This document shows positions 1 through 5,267 of a stretch of 9,338 nt of DNA, one piece after another. The stretch comes from JANNAV01 sp031384695 (lineage in GTDB: Bacteria > Pseudomonadota > Alphaproteobacteria > Rhodobacterales > Rhodobacteraceae). A program made the translations under genes and the position numbers. The stretch's first letter is position 1. Each line of letters begins with the position of its first letter. A model generated the notes under the pieces. That model was not told the origin of the DNA. It saw only the letters and a list, made by a program, of their open reading frames with translations, and made no database searches. The stretch is from assembly GCA_031384695.1 (NCBI GenBank), contig JANNAV010000370.1:1-9338 (forward strand), written 5' to 3'.

Positions 1-75
1 GGCACAACCGTCTCAGGCACAACCGTCTCAGGCACAACCGTCTCAGGCACAACCGTCTCAGGCACAACCGTCTCG
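1..75 (-). repeat. Five 15-bp tandem coding repeats (PETVV)
   Basis: Five consecutive 15-bp units (plus-strand ggcacaaccgtctca) fill 1-75. They are identical except for the last base of the fifth. On the minus strand they encode the pentapeptide PETVV in frame, and the array probably continues past the left edge. Identity at the nucleotide level suggests recent slippage-driven expansion, not only selection on the peptide. Confidence 0.9.
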
Positions 76-1349
76 GGCACCTTAACTTCAGGCACAACCT
101 CCGCCACAACCTCAGGCGCCGCGCCGTCGGGCGCCACAACCTCAGGCTCCACCACCGCCACCGGTTCCCCGGCGGTCACCGGATCAGCCACCACCTCCTG
201 ATCGGCGTTTGCGATCACCTCAGGCTCCACCACCTCAGGCTCCACCACAACCGGAGCCGCCACAATCGCAGCCCCACCCGACGCCGCCGCCAGCGCCTCA
301 AGCGTTTCCCGCTTGAACGGCGTCTCGAACCGCGACTGAACCTTCCCCGCCGCATCTAACTGGTCCGCCCGCAGGGTGTATATCCCCGGTGCCACATTGC
401 CCAGCGTCACCGCCCACAGCCCGTCAGGGCCAATCTGCAAGGTCGAAATCTCGGCGGCGTCCAGATAAAGCCGCAGATAACTGCCCGCCTGCCCCCGCCC
501 GGCCAGTTGCACCGCCCCTGTCGGCGAATAGGCAATGGTCTCGATGCTGATATTGGCCTGCACTTCGGGCGGAACCTCCGCCCCCGGTTGCAGCACCGCC
601 GCCCCCTCCTCTGTCAGCAAAATCGCAGCAGGCGCAGCCGCTACCGCAGGTGCCGCGTCTGCCACAGTCGCTGGGGCGGCCTCCCCCAAAGCCCCGGCCA
701 CCAAGGGTGCTGTAACCGGCGCCAGCGCCACCTGCGCCGCAATCGGTGCCAGCGCCACCGTATCGGGTGCAACCACCTCGGCCCCGGTCGGATCAACCAT
801 TACCAGAGACATCAACCGCGGCGCATCACTGGCCGAAAGCGTGAACAACGCCGCGAACTTGCCGCCCGGATCGGCGGTGACACTGGCCACCTCCACCCCG
901 TCCACCCGTAACGAGACCGCAGCCCCCGGCAAGGCCGAACCCGCCACCGTGGCACTGCCATCCGGCTCCACCCGCACCACATCAAAGGCAGGCGGCGCAA
1001 CCCGCGTCACCACAACGGCCTCGGCAACCGGTGCCGCCACCTCGGGCACCACAACCACCTCGGGCACCACAACCACCTCAGGCGCAACCACTTCCTCAGC
1101 CCCCGCATCCACCTCAGGTGCCGCCACCTCAGGCGCAACCACCTCGGGCGCAACCACCTCGGGCGCAACCACCGCCGCCACCTCAGGCGGTGCCACCTCA
1201 GGTGCCGCCACCGCCACCTCCGCCACAGTCTCCACCGGCGCGGGCCGGGTCTGCACCCACCCCAGATATCCCGCCACCATCAACACCGCAGCCCCCGCCG
1301 CGACCGACGCCGCACGCGCCCCCGATGACATTGCCGCCCAAGCCGCCAT
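1..1349 (-). CDS. Membrane-anchored repeat-rich envelope protein, probable LysM-domain protein (3' end missing)
   Basis: The frame is open for 449 codons from an ATG at 1349 to the left edge, so the C-terminus is missing. A GGGGAGAGAG stretch just upstream of the ATG is a good ribosome-binding site. Residues about 13-32 are hydrophobic (AASVAAGAVLMVAGYLGWV), suggesting an uncleaved membrane anchor. Residues about 33-118 are a low-complexity linker of VVAPE/VVVVPE units. A compact segment at about 122-200 (FDVVRVEPDGSATVAGSALPG) looks like an Ig-like beta domain. An Ala/Val-rich linker follows, then a second beta-rich segment at about 263-348 ending near ETPFKRET. After that comes another Val/Pro/Glu linker ending in PETVV repeats. 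This layout is typical of rhodobacterial proteins that carry a C-terminal peptidoglycan-binding LysM domain; that domain would lie outside the window, so the LysM label is inference. It is transcribed divergently from the LOG gene. Confidence 0.8.
   Translation of the reverse strand, partial: MAAWAAMSSGARAASVAAGAAVLMVAGYLGWVQTRPAPVETVAEVAVAAPEVAPPEVAAVVAPEVVAPEVVAPEVAAPEVDAGAEEVVAPEVVVVPEVVVVPEVAAPVAEAVVVTRVAPPAFDVVRVEPDGSATVAGSALPGAAVSLRVDGVEVASVTADPGGKFAALFTLSASDAPRLMSLVMVDPTGAEVVAPDTVALAPIAAQVALAPVTAPLVAGALGEAAPATVADAAPAVAAAPAAILLTEEGAAVLQPGAEVPPEVQANISIETIAYSPTGAVQLAGRGQAGSYLRLYLDAAEISTLQIGPDGLWAVTLGNVAPGIYTLRADQLDAAGKVQSRFETPFKRETLEALAAASGGAAIVAAPVVVEPEVVEPEVIANADQEVVADPVTAGEPVAVVEPEVVAPDGAAPEVVAEVVPEVKVPETVVPETVVPETVVPETVVPETVV
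1041..1172 (-). repeat. 18-bp and 15-bp tandem coding repeats (VVVVPE, VVAPE)
   Basis: Two identical 18-bp units (1041-1058 and 1059-1076) encode VVVVPE on the minus strand. Three near-identical 15-bp units (1128-1142, 1143-1157, 1158-1172) encode VVAPE, with a related unit at 1077-1091. They form the extended Pro/Glu/Val linker between the membrane anchor and the first beta domain of the LysM-type protein. All are multiples of three, so copy-number change would keep the frame. Confidence 0.8.
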
Positions 1350-1458
1350 GGTCTCTCTCCCCGAAAATCCAAGGCCTGTTCCCGGCCCCTGCTTTCTTCT
1401 CCTCAGGAACCGCGATATCACGGGGCAACGCAAGGTTTTTCCACAAAGGCCCCCCCCG
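1350..1458. promoter_or_regulatory. Divergent intergenic region between the LysM-type gene and the LOG gene
   Basis: This 109-bp gap separates two start codons pointing away from each other, so it should hold both promoters. I found no convincing -35/-10 pair on either strand. It contains a near-palindrome around GATATC (1411-1422) and a C-run (1451-1457) directly before the LOG start. The promoter role follows from layout alone. Confidence 0.45.
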
Positions 1459-2016
1459 ATGCCCGATGTTTCCCGCTCCATCTGTGTCTTCTGCGGCGCG
1501 CGCAGTGGCCGAAATGCCGCCCACGCCGCCGCCGCCCGCGCCTTCGGGGTGTCCATCGCTACCAATGGCTGGCGGCTGGTCTACGGTGCGGGCGATATCG
1601 GCCTGATGGGCGAAGTGGCGCGCGCGGCGCAAACTGCCGGTGCCGCCACCCTCGGCGTCATCCCGGTGCATCTGATCGGCGCCGAAAACCGTCAGGGTGA
1701 TCTCACGCGGTTCGTCATCACCGAAGACATGCACGAGCGCAAGAAGGTGATGTTCATGAACTCCGACGTCATCGTCGTGCTGCCCGGCGGTGCGGGTTCG
1801 CTGGATGAGTTTTTCGAGGTGCTGACCTGGGCCCAGATCGGCCTGCACGCAAAGCCGATCTTCCTGCTCGACAGCGACGGATACTGGCAACCCCTGATCG
1901 CCCTCATCGATCACCTGATCGCCGAAGGCTTCGCCGACGCCAGCCTGCGCGGCCATTTCCGCGTGGCCCCGACGGTCGACGCCCTGACAATGGCAATCCT
2001 CACCACGAAAACCTGA
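1459..2016 (+). CDS. LOG family protein (TIGR00730 Rossmann fold; putative nucleoside 5'-monophosphate phosphoribohydrolase)
   Basis: The protein has 185 residues, a normal length for the LOG (Lonely Guy) family. These enzymes cleave the ribose phosphate from nucleoside or cytokinin 5'-monophosphates; many bacterial members are annotated as putative lysine decarboxylases, which is a misnomer. The N-terminus (SICVFCGARSG, residues 7-17) is the first beta strand and phosphate-binding loop. GAGDIGLMG follows at 43-51. MHERK at 91-95 supplies the conserved Arg/Lys, and PGGAGSLDE at 109-117 is the family signature (PGGxGTxxE, here with Ser for Thr) with catalytic-site Glu117. The frame stays open far upstream, but that stretch is antisense to the LysM-type gene. 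The ATG at 1459, where family similarity begins, is therefore chosen. The ribosome-binding site is weak (AAAGG, 8 nt upstream). The substrate cannot be told from sequence. Confidence 0.9.
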   Translation: MPDVSRSICVFCGARSGRNAAHAAAARAFGVSIATNGWRLVYGAGDIGLMGEVARAAQTAGAATLGVIPVHLIGAENRQGDLTRFVITEDMHERKKVMFMNSDVIVVLPGGAGSLDEFFEVLTWAQIGLHAKPIFLLDSDGYWQPLIALIDHLIAEGFADASLRGHFRVAPTVDALTMAILTTKT

Positions 2017-2078
2017 TCCCCCGGCCAGGAATTTGCGGTTTGGAATCGACGCCCCAAAACGCCGCCGCACTATAAAGC

Positions 2079-2115
2079 GGATTTCCTTCAATCTGATTCA
2101 GATTGAAGGAAATCC
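2079..2115. repeat. Perfect 37-bp palindrome centred on a GANTC site
   Basis: The left arm ggatttccttcaatctga (2079-2096) is the exact reverse complement of the right arm at 2098-2115, with one central T at 2097. The centre is GATTC (2095-2099), a GANTC site of the CcrM methyltransferase used by alphaproteobacteria. It sits 62 bp after the LOG stop, in the gap before the sodB terminator. No T-run follows on either strand, so it is not a standard Rho-independent terminator. It could be an extragenic palindromic repeat, a protein-binding site or an RNA hairpin at the LOG 3' end. Confidence 0.85.
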
Positions 2116-2240
2116 AGGACAAGATCAGCTTGGGAATGTTGGGCTCTAAGCCATCCATACCACATGCATATGCTCAGCCATACGCTTGCGCAGCCGGGAC
2201 AACCCCGCCACGCCCCGCGCCGGCCGCGCCGCAAAACATC

Positions 2241-2274
2241 AAAAAGCCCGCCACGGACCTACCGGGCGGGCTTT
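2241..2274 (-). terminator. Rho-independent terminator of sodB
   Basis: Ten-base arms at 2243-2252 and 2265-2274 pair perfectly (aaagcccgcc with ggcgggcttt) around a 12-nt loop that can add a short CGG/CCG pairing. Read on the minus strand, the GC-rich stem runs straight into TTTTTGATGTTTT. It begins 21 bp after the sodB stop codon. The arms also give a short T-run on the plus strand (CTTTG), so weak action on transcripts from LOG is possible. Confidence 0.9.
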
Positions 2275-2295
2275 GACAACCTCAGGTCAGACGCA

Positions 2296-2895
2296 TCACA
2301 TCCGCGCGGCGACGGCTTCCCAGTTCACCAGTTTCTCAAGGAAATTCGCCAGATACGCAGGCCGCTTGTTGCGGAAATCAATGTAATAGGAATGCTCCCA
2401 CACATCGCAGCCCAGCAGCGCCGTCTGGCCAAAGCACAGCGGATTGACGCCGTTTTCGGTCTTCGTCACCTTCAAAGCCCCCCCCGCATCCCGCACCAGC
2501 CAGCACCAGCCCGCGCCAAACTGCCCCGCCCCCGCCGCCGCGAAATCGTCCTTGAACTTCTGCACCGAGCCAAAGCTTTCGACCAACGCCTTTTCCAGCA
2601 CCCCCGGCATCGCCTTGCCCGCAGGCCCCATCACTTCCCAGAAAAGGTTGTGATTCCAATGCTGTGAGGCATTGTTGAACAGCCCCGATTGCGCCACGGC
2701 CCCCGCCGCATAAGTGCCCGCCACCACGGCCTCAAGGCTTTTGCCCTCCCATTCCGTGCCCGCGATCAGCTTGTTGCCATTGTCGACATAGGCCTTGTGG
2801 TGCAGATCATGGTGGAATTCGAGCGTCTCTTTCGACATGCCAAGCCCCGCCAGCGCATCATGGGCATAGGGAAGATCGGGAAGGGTGAAAGCCAT
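2296..2895 (-). CDS. sodB: Superoxide dismutase, iron type (Fe/Mn family)
   Basis: The 199-residue protein matches the Fe/Mn superoxide dismutase family over its full length. The enzyme converts superoxide to O2 and H2O2, normally in the cytoplasm; no signal peptide is seen. All four metal ligands are present: His28 (EFHHDLHH), His82 (WNHNLFW), Asp164 and His168 (DVWEHSYY). Gln78 in FNNASQHWNH lies where iron-type enzymes carry their active-site Gln, so iron is favoured, although metal use is hard to predict from sequence. The ATG at 2895 has a good ribosome-binding site (CAGGAG, 8 nt spacing), and its N-terminus AFTLPDLPY is typical of SodB. It has its own terminator downstream and 136 bp of upstream DNA, so it is probably transcribed alone. 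Confidence 0.97.
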   Translation of the reverse strand: MAFTLPDLPYAHDALAGLGMSKETLEFHHDLHHKAYVDNGNKLIAGTEWEGKSLEAVVAGTYAAGAVAQSGLFNNASQHWNHNLFWEVMGPAGKAMPGVLEKALVESFGSVQKFKDDFAAAGAGQFGAGWCWLVRDAGGALKVTKTENGVNPLCFGQTALLGCDVWEHSYYIDFRNKRPAYLANFLEKLVNWEAVAARM

Positions 2896-2945
2896 TGCTT
2901 TGCTCCTGATAAAGGGTCATCGACCCGGAAATTCGCATATCGCAG

Positions 2946-2974
2946 TTAAGTGGCTTTACGCCTGCAAAGGTCAA
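2946..2974 (-). promoter_or_regulatory. Possible sodB promoter
   Basis: On the minus strand, TTGACC (2974-2969) is a good -35 match. A 17-bp spacer leads to ACTTAA (2951-2946), a poor -10 match. The site lies about 50 bp before the sodB ATG. It overlaps the inverted repeat at 2950-2979. Only the -35 is convincing. Confidence 0.3.
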
Positions 2975-2979
2975 GCCAC
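2950..2979. promoter_or_regulatory. Inverted repeat upstream of sodB
   Basis: The 7-bp arms gtggctt (2950-2956) and aagccac (2973-2979) are exact reverse complements separated by 16 bp, in the 136-bp gap between the small exported-protein gene and sodB. Position over the possible -35 fits an operator. A weak hairpin at the 3' end of the upstream gene is the alternative; there is no T-run. A 7-bp repeat can also arise by chance. Confidence 0.3.
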
Positions 2980-3031
2980 AAAGCAGCCCCAACGCGGTTT
3001 CAGGCGAGGTTCAGCCCCCCGCCCGCTGTGC

Positions 3032-3436
3032 TTACGACTTCTTGCAAACTCCGCTCGACTGATATTTGTTGCTATATCCAACCGGCGTCGCATCGATCCG
3101 GGCTTTGTTGTTGGAAGGGTTGAAACGCAGGCGATACTCGAAAATCGGCAAGTTTTGCCCGCTGTTTTGCAGGTTCTTCAGATCCCAGCGAAATTCGATC
3201 TTTCCATCCGTCAACACCCGCACCTTACCGTCGATCGGCTGCCCCAGGTAATGCAGAATGACGCCGTCTGATATCTTGGCCGTGCCCGTTTCGGCGTCGT
3301 AGCTGGCCACGATCTGCGGCGCGATCCAGCCTCCGCCAACATCCTTGGGGAAAGCGCAATCGTAAAGCACGGGCTTGGCAAACCCGGCAGTTGCAAGCAC
3401 AATGTAGAAAACGGCGAAAGCCAAAACTCTTTTCAA
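3032..3436 (-). CDS. Small exported protein of unknown function (TTG start)
   Basis: I do not recognise a named family. Started at TTG 3436, the protein has 134 residues with a clear signal peptide: basic MKR, hydrophobic core at about residues 4-18, and likely cleavage after AGFA (residue 20). The mature part is about 114 residues, apparently beta-rich and soluble. It has just two cysteines, Cys27 (VLYDC) and Cys131 (SSGVC), near its two ends, which suggests a disulfide in the periplasm. TTG is preferred because AGGAG lies 6 nt upstream and the signal peptide then starts properly. The upstream ATG at 3466 would add a charged, Gln-rich leader and lies inside the probable -10 element. GC content is about 56% over a hand-counted 300 bp, lower than the neighbours. 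It lies between the PLP enzyme and sodB, and no functional link is evident. Confidence 0.75.
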   Translation of the reverse strand: MKRVLAFAVFYIVLATAGFAKPVLYDCAFPKDVGGGWIAPQIVASYDAETGTAKISDGVILHYLGQPIDGKVRVLTDGKIEFRWDLKNLQNSGQNLPIFEYRLRFNPSNNKARIDATPVGYSNKYQSSGVCKKS

Positions 3437-3442
3437 CTGATG

Positions 3443-3447
3443 CTCCT
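3443..3447 (-). promoter_or_regulatory. Ribosome-binding site fixing the TTG start at 3436
   Basis: AGGAG on the minus strand (ctcct on the plus) lies 6 nt before TTG 3436. It is the only strong Shine-Dalgarno match near the N-terminus, and it favours TTG over the in-frame ATG at 3466. Confidence 0.75.
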
Positions 3448-3464
3448 GTTGATCCCGGTGCCCC

Positions 3465-3493
3465 ATGTCAGACCAACCACCGCAAAACGTCAA
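3465..3493 (-). promoter_or_regulatory. Sigma-70-type promoter for the small exported protein
   Basis: On the minus strand, TTGACG (3493-3488) and TGACAT (3470-3465) are separated by exactly 17 bp. They match the consensus at five and four of six positions. Transcription would begin near 3458, leaving a leader of about 20 nt before the TTG start. The gene can therefore be expressed independently of the PLP-enzyme gene, which ends at 3529. Confidence 0.55.
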
Positions 3494-3528
3494 GCAAACT
3501 ATCAGCTTTCCTTAACGCCCGCCCCCCT

Positions 3529-4641
3529 CTAAAGCCCCGCAGGCAAAGCCGCCGAAATCGCCGCCCACAGCGGCTCCACCGGCTCCAGCCCCACCGAAAG
3601 CCGGATGAACCCCTCGGGCACCGGATCGCCCCAGCGCGCGCGCCGCTCGCCGCTGGTATGGGTGCCGCCAAAACTGGTGCTTTGTGCGATAAACGGGCAA
3701 TCGGCCAGAAACCGCTCGGCAACCGCAGCGTCTCGCAGGGTAAAACTGATCAGAAAGCCGAACCCCGTCATCTGCCGCAACGCAATCGCATGCGACGCAT
3801 CTGCCGGCAGTCCCGGATAACGCAGGCTCACCACCGCCGGATGCCGCGCCAGCCGCGCGGCCACCACCTGCGCTGTGGCGCACATCCGCGACAGCCGCAC
3901 CTCCAGCGTCTCGATCCCCCGGTGCACCAGCCAGGCCTCAAACGATCCCGGCACCGCCCCCGAAAGCCTGCGCCAGTTGCGGATGCGGTCCAGAATGGCC
4001 GGGTTGCGGCTGGCGGCATGGCCAAACAGCACATCCGAATGGCCGGACGGCGCCTTGGTATCGGCGGCCACCACGATATCGCAACCCAGATCAAGCGGGC
4101 GCTGCAACAACGGCGTCATCGTGGTGTTATCGGCAATCACCACCGCATCCGCGGCATGGGCCCGCGCCGCTACCGCCTTGATATCGCACACATCAAGGCC
4201 GGGGTTCGACGGGCTTTCAATCAGCACAACCGCCGCACCGGTAAAATCGGCACCCGTGAAATCCACCGTCCGCAAATACTGCACCTCCACCCCGAACGGC
4301 TTCAGATGCTCCTCGGCAAACAGCCGCGTCACATAGTATCCGTCGCCCGGCAGGATCAGCCGCTGGCCCGCCCGCAGCGTCGCCATCAAAGCCGCCGAAA
4401 TCGCCGCCATCCCCGAGGGAAACGCCACCACCGGCGCGTCCTCCAGCACGGCAAGCTGCGCCTCCAGCTCGTCCCATGTCGGGCTTGCCGCGCGGGCATA
4501 GCTGTAGCCGCCCTTGGTGTGATCGGGCACATGAAAGGTCGCCGCCGATATCAGCGGCGGCGAGATCGGATCCCCCTGCGCCAGCCCCGCCTTGCGGTGA
4601 TGCAACAGCTTGGCCGCCCGCAGATCATTGCTATCGCTCAT
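3529..4641 (-). CDS. PLP-dependent Cys/Met metabolism enzyme (cystathionine lyase-like)
   Basis: The 370-residue protein belongs to the Cys/Met metabolism PLP-dependent family (cystathionine beta/gamma-lyases, cystathionine gamma-synthase, methionine gamma-lyase). PLP lysine Lys196 lies in DTKAPSGHSD, the family's TKxxxGHSD motif. Other expected residues are Tyr48/Arg50 (YSYAR, phosphate binding by the partner subunit), SGMAA at 76-80, the stacking Tyr near 102-103, Asp171 (ADNT, pyridine nitrogen) and Arg347 (FIRLSVGLE, substrate carboxylate). Which reaction it performs cannot be told from these motifs. ATG 4641 is preferred over TTG 4659 because GGGGGAG lies 6 nt before it and inside the longer version. 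It begins 77 bp after the soxG stop with no terminator between, so co-transcription with the sox genes is plausible. A link between C1 or glycine/serine metabolism and sulfur amino acids is inference. Confidence 0.88.
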   Translation of the reverse strand: MSDSNDLRAAKLLHHRKAGLAQGDPISPPLISAATFHVPDHTKGGYSYARAASPTWDELEAQLAVLEDAPVVAFPSGMAAISAALMATLRAGQRLILPGDGYYVTRLFAEEHLKPFGVEVQYLRTVDFTGADFTGAAVVLIESPSNPGLDVCDIKAVAARAHAADAVVIADNTTMTPLLQRPLDLGCDIVVAADTKAPSGHSDVLFGHAASRNPAILDRIRNWRRLSGAVPGSFEAWLVHRGIETLEVRLSRMCATAQVVAARLARHPAVVSLRYPGLPADASHAIALRQMTGFGFLISFTLRDAAVAERFLADCPFIAQSTSFGGTHTSGERRARWGDPVPEGFIRLSVGLEPVEPLWAAISAALPAGL

Positions 4642-4655
4642 CGCCCGCTCCCCCG

Positions 4656-4711
4656 CCAAACCAAGCCTGCCAAACCAAGCCTGCCAAACTAAGCCTGCCA
4701 GACCAAACCCG
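4656..4711. repeat. Four 14-bp tandem repeats between soxG and the PLP-enzyme gene
   Basis: The units are 4656-4669 and 4670-4683 (both ccaaaccaagcctg, identical), 4684-4697 (one mismatch) and 4698-4711 (a diverged copy). They fill most of the 77-bp gap between soxG and the PLP-enzyme start. They are non-coding on the operon strand, where the unit reads CAGGCTTGGTTTGG. The first unit ends 15 bp upstream of the PLP-enzyme ATG. Confidence 0.85.
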
Positions 4712-4718
4712 CAAACCC

Positions 4719-5267
4719 TCAGGCCAACTCCGACCCCGGCATCGCCGAATGGCGCAACAGCCCCATCACATAACCCGCCACCGACCGGAAACAGACCAGC
4801 GTATAACCGTCGCCCTCCCGCCAGACCGCCGCCGCCACTTGCGCCGTGCGCGACCGGCGCAACTCCCCCGCAGCCATCCCCGGCAGATCAACCGGCATCA
4901 GCTTGGCCAGCACCTGATCCGCCTTGGCCCCCTCAACACGGAACACCGCCCGCGCGTCCGACACCACGGCGGCCAGATAATGCTCTCCCGCCAATGCCTT
5001 ATCCAAAGCCGCCATCGCAGCCTGCGTCTCGGCATATGGCATCACCAGCAGATACTCGTCCGGGCTCATCCATCCCGCCGCCCGCGCCTCCGCAATCTCG
5101 ATCCTGCGCGGGGCGGGCAAGCCAACCCCAACCGCCGCCTTGACAGCCTTGGCCAACCCCTTCACGTCCTTGGCCCTGAGCGAAATCATCCCCAACGGAC
5201 CTAATTCGCGCACCACAGCGAACCCCTGATACGACATTCCCGACAGGGCCGATACCGGATCAGACAT
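4719..5267 (-). CDS. soxG: Sarcosine oxidase subunit gamma
   Basis: This is the gamma subunit of heterotetrameric sarcosine oxidase, with 182 residues, a normal length. The family pattern is visible in GWMSPDEYLLVMP (65-77), SDARAVFRVEG (103-113), LRRSRTAQVAAAVW (136-149) and CFRSVAGYVMGLL (159-171). The fold resembles the folate-binding GcvT-like part of the alpha subunit, and the subunit helps hold the complex together. It has no signal or membrane segment. ATG 5267 (MSDPVS) is chosen: GGGGAG lies 7 nt upstream, and the start overlaps the end of soxA by 8 bp, as expected for coupled translation. Upstream non-ATG starts in the same frame would run further into soxA without gain. Confidence 0.93.
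   Translation of the reverse strand: MSDPVSALSGMSYQGFAVVRELGPLGMISLRAKDVKGLAKAVKAAVGVGLPAPRRIEIAEARAAGWMSPDEYLLVMPYAETQAAMAALDKALAGEHYLAAVVSDARAVFRVEGAKADQVLAKLMPVDLPGMAAGELRRSRTAQVAAAVWREGDGYTLVCFRSVAGYVMGLLRHSAMPGSELA

Noticed and set aside
1..75. Possible CRISPR array
   Set aside because: The units are directly adjacent with no spacers, and they encode an in-frame pentapeptide on the minus strand.
1411..1422. Near-palindrome around GATATC in the divergent promoter region as an operator
   Set aside because: Only about 12 bp with a mismatch. Sequences of this kind are common by chance.
535..1458. Long plus-strand open frame running in frame into the LOG gene, which would add about 308 Ala/Thr/Ser-rich residues to its N-terminus
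   Set aside because: It is antisense to the LysM-type gene. The Thr/Ser/Ala richness mirrors the repeated Val/Pro/Glu/Ala codons on the other strand, and LOG family similarity begins only at the ATG at 1459.
2079..2115. Treating the 37-bp palindrome as the LOG terminator
   Set aside because: The stem is AT-rich and neither side carries a T-run. It is kept as a repeat of unknown role.
2155..2220. Very short minus-strand frame ending in RLRKRMAEHMHVVWMA in the LOG-sodB gap
   Set aside because: Only about 21 codons with a GTG start, no ribosome-binding site and no recognised family. It could be a remnant, but nothing supports calling a gene.
3391..5204. Long Arg/Pro/His-rich plus-strand frames opposite the PLP enzyme and soxG
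   Set aside because: These are GC-bias shadows of confirmed minus-strand genes, with no domain-like sequence, and they span several unrelated genes.
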